Positions 27,169 to 35,649 of a DNA stretch of 50,403 nucleotides are shown here, piece after piece. The DNA comes from Desulfobulbaceae bacterium. Its GTDB lineage: Bacteria; Desulfobacterota; Desulfobulbia; Desulfobulbales; SURF-16. The notes under the pieces are model-generated. The model did no database searches. It was not told the origin of the DNA and saw only the letters and a list, made by a program, of their open reading frames with translations. The position numbers and the translations under genes are program-made. The DNA is taken from the NCBI GenBank assembly GCA_023230525.1, contig JALNXE010000024.1:1-50403 (forward strand), given 5' to 3'. Position 1 is the stretch's first letter. Every line of letters begins with the position of its first letter.

Positions 27169-28497
27169 GTGAACCTATCCATAGATAAGCATAACAGGCC
27201 CCGCTGCGAGCTGCTTGCCCCGGCCGGCAGTCTCGAGAAACTGCGCACGGTCATCCATTATGGGGCCGATGCCGTTTATCTGGGCGGCAAGGAGTTCAGC
27301 CTGCGGGCCCATGCCACCAATTTTTCCGAAGACGACCTGCAGCAGGCCGTGGTTTTTGCCCATGCCCGGCAGGTGCGGGTTTTTGTCACGGTCAACATCT
27401 TTGCCCATAACCGGGATCTGGTGAGACTTCCCGCATATCTCGCGCGCCTGGCGGAAATCGGGGTGGACGGGCTGATCATCTCAGACCCCGGGGTGCTGCG
27501 GGTGGCCAGGAAGGTGGTGCCGGACCTGTCCATCCATCTTTCCACCCAGGCCAATGTGACCAATGCGGCAAGCGCCCTTTTTTGGCAGGAGCAGGGGGTT
27601 TCCCGGCTCAATCTGGCCCGGGAGCTGACCCTGGCCGAGATCCGGGAGATCAGGGAAGGGGTAGCGGCCAAGATAGAGGTCTTTGTCCACGGGGCGCTGT
27701 GCATTTCCTATTCCGGCCGCTGCCTGCTCAGCCTCTATCTCACCGGCCGGGATGCCAATCAGGGCAATTGCGCCCATCCCTGCCGCTATGATTACCATTT
27801 GCAGGAGGAAAAAAGACCGGGCCAGTTTTTCCCGGTGGAAGAGGATGGCCGCGGCACCTATATCTTCAACAGCAAGGATCTCTGCCTGCTCAACCGCTTG
27901 CCGGAAATCGTCGCGGCCGGGGTGGATTCGATCAAGATTGAAGGCAGGATGAAGGGCATCTATTATGCCGGCGGCATTGTCCGCATTTACCGGGCGGCCC
28001 TGGATCATGTTTATCGCTGCTTGGAAGAAGCCCCCGGCGCCCCGGTGGCCATGCCCCAGGTTTTTATGGAAGAGATCACCAAGCTCGGCACCAGGGGCTA
28101 CACGGAGAATTTTATTGACGGCGCGCCGCAGGAGGATGACATGTGTTACAGCGGGGCGGTGGTGGATCAGACCTATGTGCCGGCGGCCATTGTGCTGGAA
28201 CCGGGGGGCCGTCCCCTGGTTGAGGTGCGCAACCGGATCAGGCCCGGCGAGCGGCTGGAATATATGGCGGCCGGCTTAAAGAATGTGCCCTTTGAGCTGC
28301 TGGAGGTTACCACAGCAGACGGCCGTCCCCTGGCCCAGGCCAATTCCGGCAGCCGGGTACTGCTTGCCACCAGCCCGGAGATAACGTGGCATGCCTATGG
28401 CCTGATCAGAAGAATCCAGGGCGGGACAGGGGGCAGTGGCGGTGGAAACGGTGACTCCCGCGAATTCAGCCTGCCGGGGTCGGAAGGCAGCCAATAA
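27169..28497 (+). CDS. U32 family protein (TrhP/YegQ-like tRNA hydroxylation or RNA-modification factor)
   Basis: The 442-residue protein has the U32 fold: ELLAPAGSLEKLRTVIHYGA at the N-terminus, the U32 signature EVFVHGALCISYSGRCLLS near residue 170, then CAHPCRYDY and SIKIEGRMKG with conserved cluster Cys residues. Characterised relatives (TrhP, RlhA) hydroxylate tRNA U34 or 23S rRNA. Older annotations call them collagenases or peptidases. The C-terminal tail after the last conserved strand is Gly- and Ser-rich. A diverged copy of its final coding part reappears at 43077-43220. Confidence 0.88.
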   Translation: MNLSIDKHNRPRCELLAPAGSLEKLRTVIHYGADAVYLGGKEFSLRAHATNFSEDDLQQAVVFAHARQVRVFVTVNIFAHNRDLVRLPAYLARLAEIGVDGLIISDPGVLRVARKVVPDLSIHLSTQANVTNAASALFWQEQGVSRLNLARELTLAEIREIREGVAAKIEVFVHGALCISYSGRCLLSLYLTGRDANQGNCAHPCRYDYHLQEEKRPGQFFPVEEDGRGTYIFNSKDLCLLNRLPEIVAAGVDSIKIEGRMKGIYYAGGIVRIYRAALDHVYRCLEEAPGAPVAMPQVFMEEITKLGTRGYTENFIDGAPQEDDMCYSGAVVDQTYVPAAIVLEPGGRPLVEVRNRIRPGERLEYMAAGLKNVPFELLEVTTADGRPLAQANSGSRVLLATSPEITWHAYGLIRRIQGGTGGSGGGNGDSREFSLPGSEGSQ

Positions 28498-28845
28498 AAG
28501 GTAAAAAAGATTACAGCGGCTTATTGACTCCTGACCCCTGCAGGCCAACGGCGGAGAGCGGGGAGGCAGCTATGCACCACATACCGTTATCTCGGTAAAA
28601 TAGACCAAGGCGGGTTCTTAAATCTCGACTTTCTGACTTAATCTATTTTGTCGAAATAACGATATTTTTGTGACATAGTTGCTGCTCTGATCTCCGTCAT
28701 GGGAATTCAGGAGATAGGAGACAGAATTCAGAATGGTTGATTTTATTACGTTTTATTCTGGCTTCTGAATTCTCTGGAAACAAGCTGCGGGGACCATGAG
28801 GATATCATTTAATTTCAACATCTTACCACAACTCAAAAAGTTGAA
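28498..28845. repeat. Intergenic region with two inverted repeats
   Basis: No gene is seen in this 348-bp convergent gap. It contains an 11-bp perfect inverted repeat (AGAATTCAGAA at 28723-28733 with its complement at 28763-28773), plus another GAATTCAG copy nearby, resembling short dispersed EcoRI-like palindromic elements. A second imperfect inverted repeat (28807-28819 with 28840-28851) overlaps the lipase stop codon and may fold at the 3' end of the operon transcript. No T-run terminator is evident. Confidence 0.6.
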
Positions 28846-30291
28846 TTAAATGTTTTTCACCAGTTTGGTGAAGTTTGTAAGCCTGAAGACGTCGCTGCCT
28901 GGTCTGCGCGGGATGATTATCTCCACGAAGTGGGTGGTGTTGCGCTTGAGCCACCGGCTCGTTTCCGTGCCTTGCAAATGCATGGGGATCCATTGTTCGG
29001 CCCCGGTCTTTTCCCGCTCAAAATAGTTGATATTCTTGCCGGGTGAAGCCGCCGAGATGGACATGAACAACGTCGGATCTGTTTTATTCGGCAGGAGGGC
29101 GTAGTAGCCTTCATAAAGGTCCGTGCGATCAAAATACAGGTTACGCAAGGCTTCACTGATGCTGTTCTTCTTCACGTCCTCTATGACGTTCGCATGCAGA
29201 TAGGCGTTGGCATCGTCGTGCCTCTTGGAGATGTTGGAAAAAAACTCAAGGAAATAGTCATTAACGTGGATGCCGTAATCATCCACAACATGAGAGTTGA
29301 TCTGCAGGTATTGATGGTAGTACTCGGCCCTTGCCCCCTCCGGGGGTGCGTTGCGCAGGGTTGCCGTTTGTTCGGTGAGCTGCTGCCATTTCCCCTGGAT
29401 GGCCTGGTACTCCTTGAAATCAACACAACCCAGCGCCTCGAGAATCAAGTTGCCAAGAACCGCTTGTTCTTCCGGAGATTCGACGATGTTTTCTTTGTTG
29501 TCCCCGTCTTGACGGTCCGGATCGATGATTGAACTGTGAGTGCGGGTCGGCAGCACGGCCAGCGGCACCTCACATTCCAGTCGCGAACCCCACTCGGTGA
29601 ACAGCTTTTCGGGGTTATTTTCCCGAAAGTCGATGGTTACGCCGCGGGCGTTGAGGTTGGCGGCACAGACCCTGACGGTTCCGTCGCTGCCGTCTTCGTT
29701 AACGATCTGTCTGAGGAGGTTGGCGTAGGGGTGGGTGCCGGCGATCACGAACGGCCAGACCAGGTTCTCACCGTAATAGCGGGCTGAATTGCCACCCGGA
29801 GCGATGAGAATGTCCCGCCGGGCAAGCTCCCACTGGTACCCACTGGCAAGCTCCAGATCATTAAGCATCGCTTGACCGGACTGGAACCAGTTGTCGTAAC
29901 CTTTGACGATCCGGCCCAGGAAGCTCTTCCCTGCGGCGGCAAGCTTGGAGCCATAGTTGGCCGGCCCCAGCATGACCAGCCGCTTGAGGGGGCAGAGATC
30001 GGCTGCGCCTCGATACCAGGAGGTCAGCCAGGCGCGGACGACCAGGCCGCCGGTGCTGTGCACGACCATATCAAACGATTTGTCGAGCTCACCGGACTTA
30101 ATCATAGCGTCAATGACTTCTCCCATGCGTTTTGCTACATCCTCGATCCGCACATCGTCATCCTTGGAAATGTAGTCACCGAACCTGAGAAGCTTTGGTT
30201 CATAGCCATGCTTACTGAGAAAGCCGGCTAATGGGAGAAAGGACTTTGAGGTATCGCTCCAGCCGTGGATTATCAGAACTTGTTTTGCCAT
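28846..30291 (-). CDS. Alpha/beta-hydrolase lipase-like protein, last gene of the lipid-oxidation operon
   Basis: The 481-residue protein starts MAKQVLIIHGWSDTSKSFLP. The oxyanion HG dipeptide near residue 9 and the nucleophile elbow VHSTGG (Ser about residue 79) mark a serine hydrolase resembling triacylglycerol lipases. Candidate catalytic partners are an Asp in NEDGSDGTV and the His in PTRTHSSII. ATG 30291 is preferred over the GTG at 30297 because of the GAGGTG ribosome binding site. The C-terminal third (from about 330) is a separate unrecognised domain. There is no signal peptide. Its place in the operon with a fatty-acid dioxygenase suggests it releases acyl substrate, which is an inference. 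Confidence 0.75.
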   Translation of the reverse strand: MAKQVLIIHGWSDTSKSFLPLAGFLSKHGYEPKLLRFGDYISKDDDVRIEDVAKRMGEVIDAMIKSGELDKSFDMVVHSTGGLVVRAWLTSWYRGAADLCPLKRLVMLGPANYGSKLAAAGKSFLGRIVKGYDNWFQSGQAMLNDLELASGYQWELARRDILIAPGGNSARYYGENLVWPFVIAGTHPYANLLRQIVNEDGSDGTVRVCAANLNARGVTIDFRENNPEKLFTEWGSRLECEVPLAVLPTRTHSSIIDPDRQDGDNKENIVESPEEQAVLGNLILEALGCVDFKEYQAIQGKWQQLTEQTATLRNAPPEGARAEYYHQYLQINSHVVDDYGIHVNDYFLEFFSNISKRHDDANAYLHANVIEDVKKNSISEALRNLYFDRTDLYEGYYALLPNKTDPTLFMSISAASPGKNINYFEREKTGAEQWIPMHLQGTETSRWLKRNTTHFVEIIIPRRPGSDVFRLTNFTKLVKNI

Positions 30292-30402
30292 ATTCACCTC
30301 ATCTTGCTTGGTATCTGTAACCCGGAAAATTCCGGAGGAATTGCATTTCCGCTTTTAATCCGGCAAAATTACCCAGGGACAAGTGCCCGGCGCTAACGGG
30401 CA

Positions 30403-31299
30403 TCAGCGATTTCGCTTGAGTGCCCGGTATTGCCTGCCCGCGCTGATCAGTAAGCCGGTGGTATGCTTTACCCAGTCGATCCGGGTTTTCTGCCAGCTCT
30501 CCCAGCCGTCGGGCAGGCGCTTGTCCACAAACATGGCCGTGAGGTCAGGTACACTGACCGCGGGTTCGCCGTCGATTTCCCGGGCGCCCGGCCTGTGGGC
30601 CAGAAACGCAAAGAGCAGGCCAAACTCCCCGGCGGATCCCACCAGATTGTCCTCCCCGAGGAGCCTGGTGAGTTTTTCCTCCAGATTCCGGTGGTCCGTG
30701 CGCGCCTCCGCACCGGAACCGCAGAGTTTGCTCAGCAGGGCCGGGCCAATGGTTTCCGCAAATCCAGCCAGATCACCCGCCAGCAGAGCGCTTGTTTTTT
30801 TGCCGAACACCTTTGCCTTTGGGTCCCTGCGCAGATTTTCCGCAATGAAGCCCCCAACCTCCGAGCGTGTGATCCACCCCTGCCTTGCCCGGCTTGTCAG
30901 CCGGACAAAATCCGTCTCGCTCAGGCGGCCTGAACCAGGGATGGCCGGATCTCCCTGGAGGATCCCGCTGTGCCCCGGATGGGAACCCTGCGAACCGGGG
31001 AATTCCAGCGAAAACAGGCCGTCCGGCACAAGCTGGTCCAGCCTTGCGGAGTTTCCCCGCATGAACCGATGATTGCCGGCCGCAAACAGGGCGAGCAGGT
31101 CCCCGAGATCACCCCCGCCGCTGTTGCCCAATTTTCTCACCTCCTCGATACTGGCCAGCGGGTCCATGATATCGTTTCGCACGGCAAGCAGGCCCTGGGC
31201 AACGGCGCTGCCGATAAACGGGCAGGTAGCTTTTCTCTCAACCAGCACGGCTTTTTCAACGCCGCTCAGTTCAATTCGTTGGTCTGGGTGGTCACTCAT
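30403..31299 (-). CDS. Unknown protein with Cys-Pro motif, possible distant haem-thiolate peroxidase relative
   Basis: The 298-residue protein starts MSDHPDQRIEL at ATG 31299, chosen for a GGAGG ribosome binding site 8 nt upstream. Features that faintly recall family 2 (chloroperoxidase/unspecific peroxygenase) proteins are CPFIG at residues 26-30, HSGILQGDP near 110-118 followed by LSETDF, and a C-terminal RLPDGW. The HSGILQGDP-LSETDF-GWITRSE part also looks like two degenerate EF-hand loops. There is no signal peptide. The family call is weak. Context among four haem-enzyme genes is what makes it plausible. Confidence 0.45.
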   Translation of the reverse strand: MSDHPDQRIELSGVEKAVLVERKATCPFIGSAVAQGLLAVRNDIMDPLASIEEVRKLGNSGGGDLGDLLALFAAGNHRFMRGNSARLDQLVPDGLFSLEFPGSQGSHPGHSGILQGDPAIPGSGRLSETDFVRLTSRARQGWITRSEVGGFIAENLRRDPKAKVFGKKTSALLAGDLAGFAETIGPALLSKLCGSGAEARTDHRNLEEKLTRLLGEDNLVGSAGEFGLLFAFLAHRPGAREIDGEPAVSVPDLTAMFVDKRLPDGWESWQKTRIDWVKHTTGLLISAGRQYRALKRNR

Positions 31300-31392
31300 T
31301 CGGAAGGCCTCCATGATTGATCGGTGAAACTAGCACGATAGCAGTAATTCCGGTGTGCCGCCTCGGGGCGTGAAGAGCGGTTAAGCCCCTGA

Positions 31393-31689
31393 TCAATCCT
31401 TGCCGAGCAGACGGTTGATATGTTTCCTCGCCAGCTGCTGTATCAGATCATTATCGATGCTGGAGAGGGCCTCCTTGTATGCTTCGGTTTGCGCGGTGAG
31501 CTTTTCGAGCAGATCGCTTTTCATTTGACCCTGGGCGACCGCCTGTTTGGAGAACAGCAGATAGCGATCCATCAGATCGGTGATCGAGAGATCAACCTTG
31601 ATCTTTTCCAGCGAGACCTCCTTATGTGCCGGAAGGCGGATGCTTTCCTGCCAGAGAGCTTCAAAATCCTGCCGAGTTGATTCTGCCAT
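31393..31689 (-). CDS. Small helical hypothetical protein in the lipid-oxidation operon
   Basis: The 98-residue, largely helical, charged protein starts MAESTRQDFEALWQESIRLP and ends ARKHINRLLGKD. ATG 31689 has an AAAGGAG ribosome binding site. It has no Cys, no signal and no membrane segment. The family is unknown. It sits 21 bp after the beta-rich protein gene, so the two products may work together. Confidence 0.7.
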   Translation of the reverse strand: MAESTRQDFEALWQESIRLPAHKEVSLEKIKVDLSITDLMDRYLLFSKQAVAQGQMKSDLLEKLTAQTEAYKEALSSIDNDLIQQLARKHINRLLGKD

Positions 31690-31710
31690 TTCAGTGCTCC
31701 TTTCCGAATG

Positions 31711-32670
31711 TTACATTGCAATTTCGCCGATATCCACAGTTTGCAATACCATGTTTTTCAAGTTGATTCCGCGTATAGTGACAGGCAGCTGGATGTCTTG
31801 CACCTGTAACTTACTGGCAGTTGCCGCCAGGACGACGTCCTGGATGGTCATGGTGCCGACATCCATATGCACGATGGGAGTCACGATCAGCTTGATCGCG
31901 AGAATGCCCAGATCCGCCCCGATACTCCGGGAAGAGGCCTGGGCCATAAAATTAAATCCCCCGGTGTTGACGTTGTCCACCCGTGCCGAAGGAATTTGCA
32001 CATTCGCCAATTCCACCCCAGGCAAAACCACCGCGGCATTGGGGGTAAATTCCTCGATGCTCACGGCCTCGGTGGCGGTCTTCGGCACCGACAGATTTTT
32101 TATACTGGCACTGCCGATGCCGATGCCGCTGAGTCCGAAAGCCTCCGCGGGAATCTCCGTCTCCCTGGCGGAAATTTTTTTGATCCTGGCGCCCGCCAGA
32201 TCGAGATTGTTGATGGGACTGAGCTGGGCCTTGACATTGTCAACCGACATGCTTGGAATGTTCATGTCGATGTTGGCAAGTGATGGAATACTGATATTCC
32301 CCAGATCCATGCCGAACGGCAATGAGCCGAGATCGTTGGTGCCGTCCCAACTCCCGAGCCAGCCCAGATCGACTTTCCACTGCAGGGTGAATTTAAGCTG
32401 CAGCACCATTCTCACGTTTTGCAAAAAAGCCTGAGCCCCTTTGAGCTTGGCCGATGTTCCGGTGAGAATGATTTTATTGATGGTGGCATCTCCCAGTATC
32501 ACCTTGTCGACATCAAGATCCGCAATGCTGCCTGATTCCGCCCTGACTTGATTAATTTTTATTTTTTTAAAGAGCTGCGCAAGAATCGGCCCAACGCTCT
32601 TTTGCAAAGCGGCCGTCAATTCCTGCGCAGCGGGCTGCGACTCGGTTGTTTTGATATTTTCTGTACCCAT
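31711..32670 (-). CDS. Beta-rich repetitive protein of unknown function
   Basis: The 319-residue protein starts MGTENIKTTESQ. I chose ATG 32670 because AAGGAG sits 6 nt before it; the frame is open upstream to 32793 and a second ATG lies at 32676. After a helical start (ALQKSVGPILAQLFKKIKIN) the protein is a run of short strand-like repeats with alternating hydrophobic residues and Asp/Asn turns (VRAESGSIADLDVDKVILGD, SIPSLANIDMNIPSMSVDNV, TIQDVVLAATASKLQVQDIQ), suggesting a beta-solenoid or long beta-sandwich. It has no signal peptide or Cys. It is not recognised; lipid binding or scaffolding is conceivable only by context. Confidence 0.65.
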   Translation of the reverse strand: MGTENIKTTESQPAAQELTAALQKSVGPILAQLFKKIKINQVRAESGSIADLDVDKVILGDATINKIILTGTSAKLKGAQAFLQNVRMVLQLKFTLQWKVDLGWLGSWDGTNDLGSLPFGMDLGNISIPSLANIDMNIPSMSVDNVKAQLSPINNLDLAGARIKKISARETEIPAEAFGLSGIGIGSASIKNLSVPKTATEAVSIEEFTPNAAVVLPGVELANVQIPSARVDNVNTGGFNFMAQASSRSIGADLGILAIKLIVTPIVHMDVGTMTIQDVVLAATASKLQVQDIQLPVTIRGINLKNMVLQTVDIGEIAM

Positions 32671-32832
32671 GCCCATCTCCTTTTTTCTGGTAAAAACCGT
32701 TTGCAGAATCTGTTGACTATACCGCAAGGGTATAAGTTTCGTTTGAGCAGACAAGCTGCTCAACTCAGCTTTATCTCTTGTTATCCCAGGCATCGGCTCA
32801 TCATTATTGTTGAGCGTGGCCGCGGTTACTGT

Positions 32833-34431
32833 TTATATCTCCGCGCTCTGGCCGTCGGGGTTGACGATCTTCACCGCAACAGTATCGGCATCTGTGAGAG
32901 TTATGATGGCCGGAGTGACAATCAGTTCCGTGACGAATTCCGGGTCCGGGCGCGCCGCGGGAACGGCGGAAACCTCTTCCGTCTGCAGCAGCGTACCGTT
33001 TATCGTTACCTGGGCCTTGGGTGACAAATTTTCACCCAGAATGCGTAAGGTCATGGGGGCTGCGGCATCGGCGGTCTTGACTACCCGGCTGATATTCGGC
33101 CCCGGCTTTCTGGTGACCTTTCCCGCCAGGTAACCCACCGAGCTGACTCCCATAAGCGGGATAAAGCTGTCCGGGATGCGGGGCAGCTCGGTTACCGAGG
33201 CCGGATCCTGGGCCAGGGTTGCGCTGATGAAGCCGAAGACGCCGATCACGGTCCAGAGGAAAAATTGGAGCCGTTCGGGCGCGAACACGCCTCCCGAGGA
33301 AATAAAGTCTCCCCATTCCGGGTGGAGCGGCCCGGAGCCCTTGCTGCCCCGAAAACCCGTGGCGCCGAGGGACAGGACGGTTGTCCCGGCGCTGATGCCG
33401 AGCAGCAGGGGCAGGTTCTCGGGCACCTCGCAAAGCCGCCAGTCCCACTGCACCAGGGCCCGTGACGCCGCCAGATACGTGTATGCCACCACGGCCGCCG
33501 CCAACCAGAGTATCAGCTGCAGCTGCGACAGACTGAAGGTGTTGGTCTTGGGCTCGATGAAAAGAAATGCCATGGCGCGGTACGGCTGGCCGTTTACCTG
33601 GTGGAGGGAGGCCTTGCGCCGAAACATGAGGTACACCAGCAGGGTGAGAATCCCGAGGGCGGCAAAGGCTATGATGCCGGGCATTGCGCGGTCGACAGGG
33701 GAGAGGATAATCGTCTTTTTATCGGATTCTATGCCGTCTACGGCAATGCTTGCGGCCATTGGCCGGATAATCTGCCGCCCGGTGAGGGAAAGGCCGCGGA
33801 CGCTGAGTTTTTTCCAGCCCCAGACCAGGCAGGAGCCCCCCTCTTTGCAGTCCTTTTCCGATGTTGCGCCGCCGTGTCTCTGCAGGGTGTTATCGAAGGT
33901 AATGGCGGTGTCGTTAATCAGGATTTTGATGCCCCGGACATCGTCTCCGAAATTTTCACCGATGATATCAAAGCCGTATCTGCCGTGCAGCGGATAACTG
34001 GCGCTGGGGACGATCTTGGTGATAACGGGTTTATCCTCCGCTTTATCCGAAGCCGCTATTTTCAATCCGGACCCGTAAATACCCAGATCCCTGCCGTCCT
34101 GGTCAACGAGAGAGGTTTCATATTTCCCGGCGTTTATGGCCGCCGGTATCCTGACCTCGATAATCCGCCTGTTTATCTGGTCGCTGTTCAGTGGAAAATC
34201 CCTGACCGCGGTGCGGCCGGAAAGTCGTAAAAACATTGTTGTCGCGGTATTGACCTCCGGTCCGAGCTTTATGGTCACGCTGCGGCCGGGGCGCACCCAT
34301 TTGGGGATAATTTCAAATCCACTCTCCGCGCCAAAAGCGGGTGGCGGACCCAGGCCCAGCAGCGGCAGCAGGAGCATCAGCATCAGCATGAGCCCTGCCG
34401 TTGCCGCCGTAAATGATCTCTCGCCTTGCAT
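32833..34431 (-). CDS. Membrane protein with IPT/TIG-like domains, function unknown
   Basis: The 532-residue protein has a signal peptide (residues about 1-35, LMLMLMLLLPLLGLGPPPAFGA). A periplasmic region contains an IPT/TIG-like segment (PVITKIVPSASYPLHGRYGF, IIGENFGDDV). Four predicted membrane helices follow (about 255-275, 305-327, 350-370, 398-418), and a second TIG-like stretch ends the protein (MTLRILGENLSPKAQVTING). Two Cys residues in the first half (KDCKEGGSCLV) could form a disulfide. ATG 34431 has GGAGG upstream. Such domains usually mediate binding, so this may be the operon's membrane docking component (inference). Confidence 0.7.
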   Translation of the reverse strand: MQGERSFTAATAGLMLMLMLLLPLLGLGPPPAFGAESGFEIIPKWVRPGRSVTIKLGPEVNTATTMFLRLSGRTAVRDFPLNSDQINRRIIEVRIPAAINAGKYETSLVDQDGRDLGIYGSGLKIAASDKAEDKPVITKIVPSASYPLHGRYGFDIIGENFGDDVRGIKILINDTAITFDNTLQRHGGATSEKDCKEGGSCLVWGWKKLSVRGLSLTGRQIIRPMAASIAVDGIESDKKTIILSPVDRAMPGIIAFAALGILTLLVYLMFRRKASLHQVNGQPYRAMAFLFIEPKTNTFSLSQLQLILWLAAAVVAYTYLAASRALVQWDWRLCEVPENLPLLLGISAGTTVLSLGATGFRGSKGSGPLHPEWGDFISSGGVFAPERLQFFLWTVIGVFGFISATLAQDPASVTELPRIPDSFIPLMGVSSVGYLAGKVTRKPGPNISRVVKTADAAAPMTLRILGENLSPKAQVTINGTLLQTEEVSAVPAARPDPEFVTELIVTPAIITLTDADTVAVKIVNPDGQSAEI

Positions 34432-34452
34432 GACTGTTTCCTCCCTGTTGTT

Positions 34453-35649
34453 TTAGACAAAGACCTCATCCCCGGTCGGTTCCAGGTGGGTTGTTTTATT
34501 CATTTCCTGGCGGAAATTGGATAACTCGTAATACATGCGCAGGCGGGCCCGGCTCTGATTGCCCAGGGGGCGATGTTCCGGCAGGCAATGCCAGGGATTC
34601 ATCTTGAGCCGTCTGGCAAAGGCAAACTGGGCCTCGGAATCGAATTTCTGCCGGGGAATATGCACGGTGGCGGCCGGGATGAAGGGCGACAGCTTTTCCG
34701 GCCAGCGCACCGCGGCGTTTTCAATGGGCATGCGATGGGGATCGGTTTGGATTTGTACCATGAGATCAAATTCCACATCCTTTTCACCGAGGGTTTTGCT
34801 CATGTTTTCGCGCAGATAATTAAATGAGGGCGAGCCGAAGGGCAGCCCGGCTATTTTGGTGTCCACCTCGGTTTTCGGCACAAAGGAGTACATCATGGCC
34901 TGGCCTTCGCCGAGCAGGTAGGGAACGCAGCTCCAGTAACGCTGGCCCAGCGGGTTGTACTGGGTTTCATTCCACAGGCCCTGCATGAGAAAATCGAGGA
35001 TATGCGGGTCCTTGGGATTGAGAAAGTAATAGAGCGGCATCTCCAGCAGGCTCCAGTACTGGAGCTTAGCGTTTTCCCGGGTGTTGGGCGTGACAAAGGT
35101 CGGCGTGCAGACCGTGATGAAATCCTGGGTAAATTTTTCCTCGGCCATCATTTTTTCCCTTGGCACACCCATGAGCTTGACCGCCATACTGGCAAAGCCG
35201 ACGTCACGGATATCGGCCGGCACATCCGGACCGGGACCGGAGAAGCGCACGTAAGCCGGATAGCTGCGGGCAACGGCGAAGATGCCCTTGCGGCAGTGGG
35301 CCGGCAGATCGTCGCGGATGGTGACCGTGGCCCGCACAATGCCGTGGGTTTTGGTGTTGCCGCCCCGCTCGTAGGCCCCTGGTTTGAAATGCCCCCGCAT
35401 CTGGTCGGCCATGAGATCGATGATTTCATCCAGACTTTCCTTCTCGGCCGGGGCTGTTTTCTCCTCGGCCAGGCGCATGTTTTCGTTGCTGCGCTGCAGG
35501 TTGATGAAAAACTGGATGACTGCAGCCAGGGGTTCCCGAAGAATCCGGTTCAGCTGGGGACGGAACCAGGGTTCGAGCCGGCGTTCGATATGCAGCAGCT
35601 CAAGGGCGACGCGGTGGATGAACCCCAGTATCCTGTGTTTGTTATTCAT
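34453..35649 (-). CDS. Catalase-fold haem protein (catalase-related family), copy 2
   Basis: The 398-residue protein starts at ATG 35649, overlapping the DyP stop by 8 nt. The longer upstream frame is inside the DyP gene. Catalase-family landmarks are a distal His in TKTHGIVRATVTI (His102), RFSGPG and ADIRDVGFASMAVKLMG (about 135-161), and NPWHCLPEHRPLGN near 351-364. The RxxxY pair Arg369/Tyr373 is a plausible proximal haem ligand. It resembles the y4iL-like catalase-related group, whose relatives include allene oxide synthase-type enzymes acting on fatty-acid hydroperoxides. There is no signal peptide; residues 1-60 are helical and amphipathic. Activity (H2O2 or lipid hydroperoxide) is not decided by sequence. 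Confidence 0.8.
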   Translation of the reverse strand: MNNKHRILGFIHRVALELLHIERRLEPWFRPQLNRILREPLAAVIQFFINLQRSNENMRLAEEKTAPAEKESLDEIIDLMADQMRGHFKPGAYERGGNTKTHGIVRATVTIRDDLPAHCRKGIFAVARSYPAYVRFSGPGPDVPADIRDVGFASMAVKLMGVPREKMMAEEKFTQDFITVCTPTFVTPNTRENAKLQYWSLLEMPLYYFLNPKDPHILDFLMQGLWNETQYNPLGQRYWSCVPYLLGEGQAMMYSFVPKTEVDTKIAGLPFGSPSFNYLRENMSKTLGEKDVEFDLMVQIQTDPHRMPIENAAVRWPEKLSPFIPAATVHIPRQKFDSEAQFAFARRLKMNPWHCLPEHRPLGNQSRARLRMYYELSNFRQEMNKTTHLEPTGDEVFV

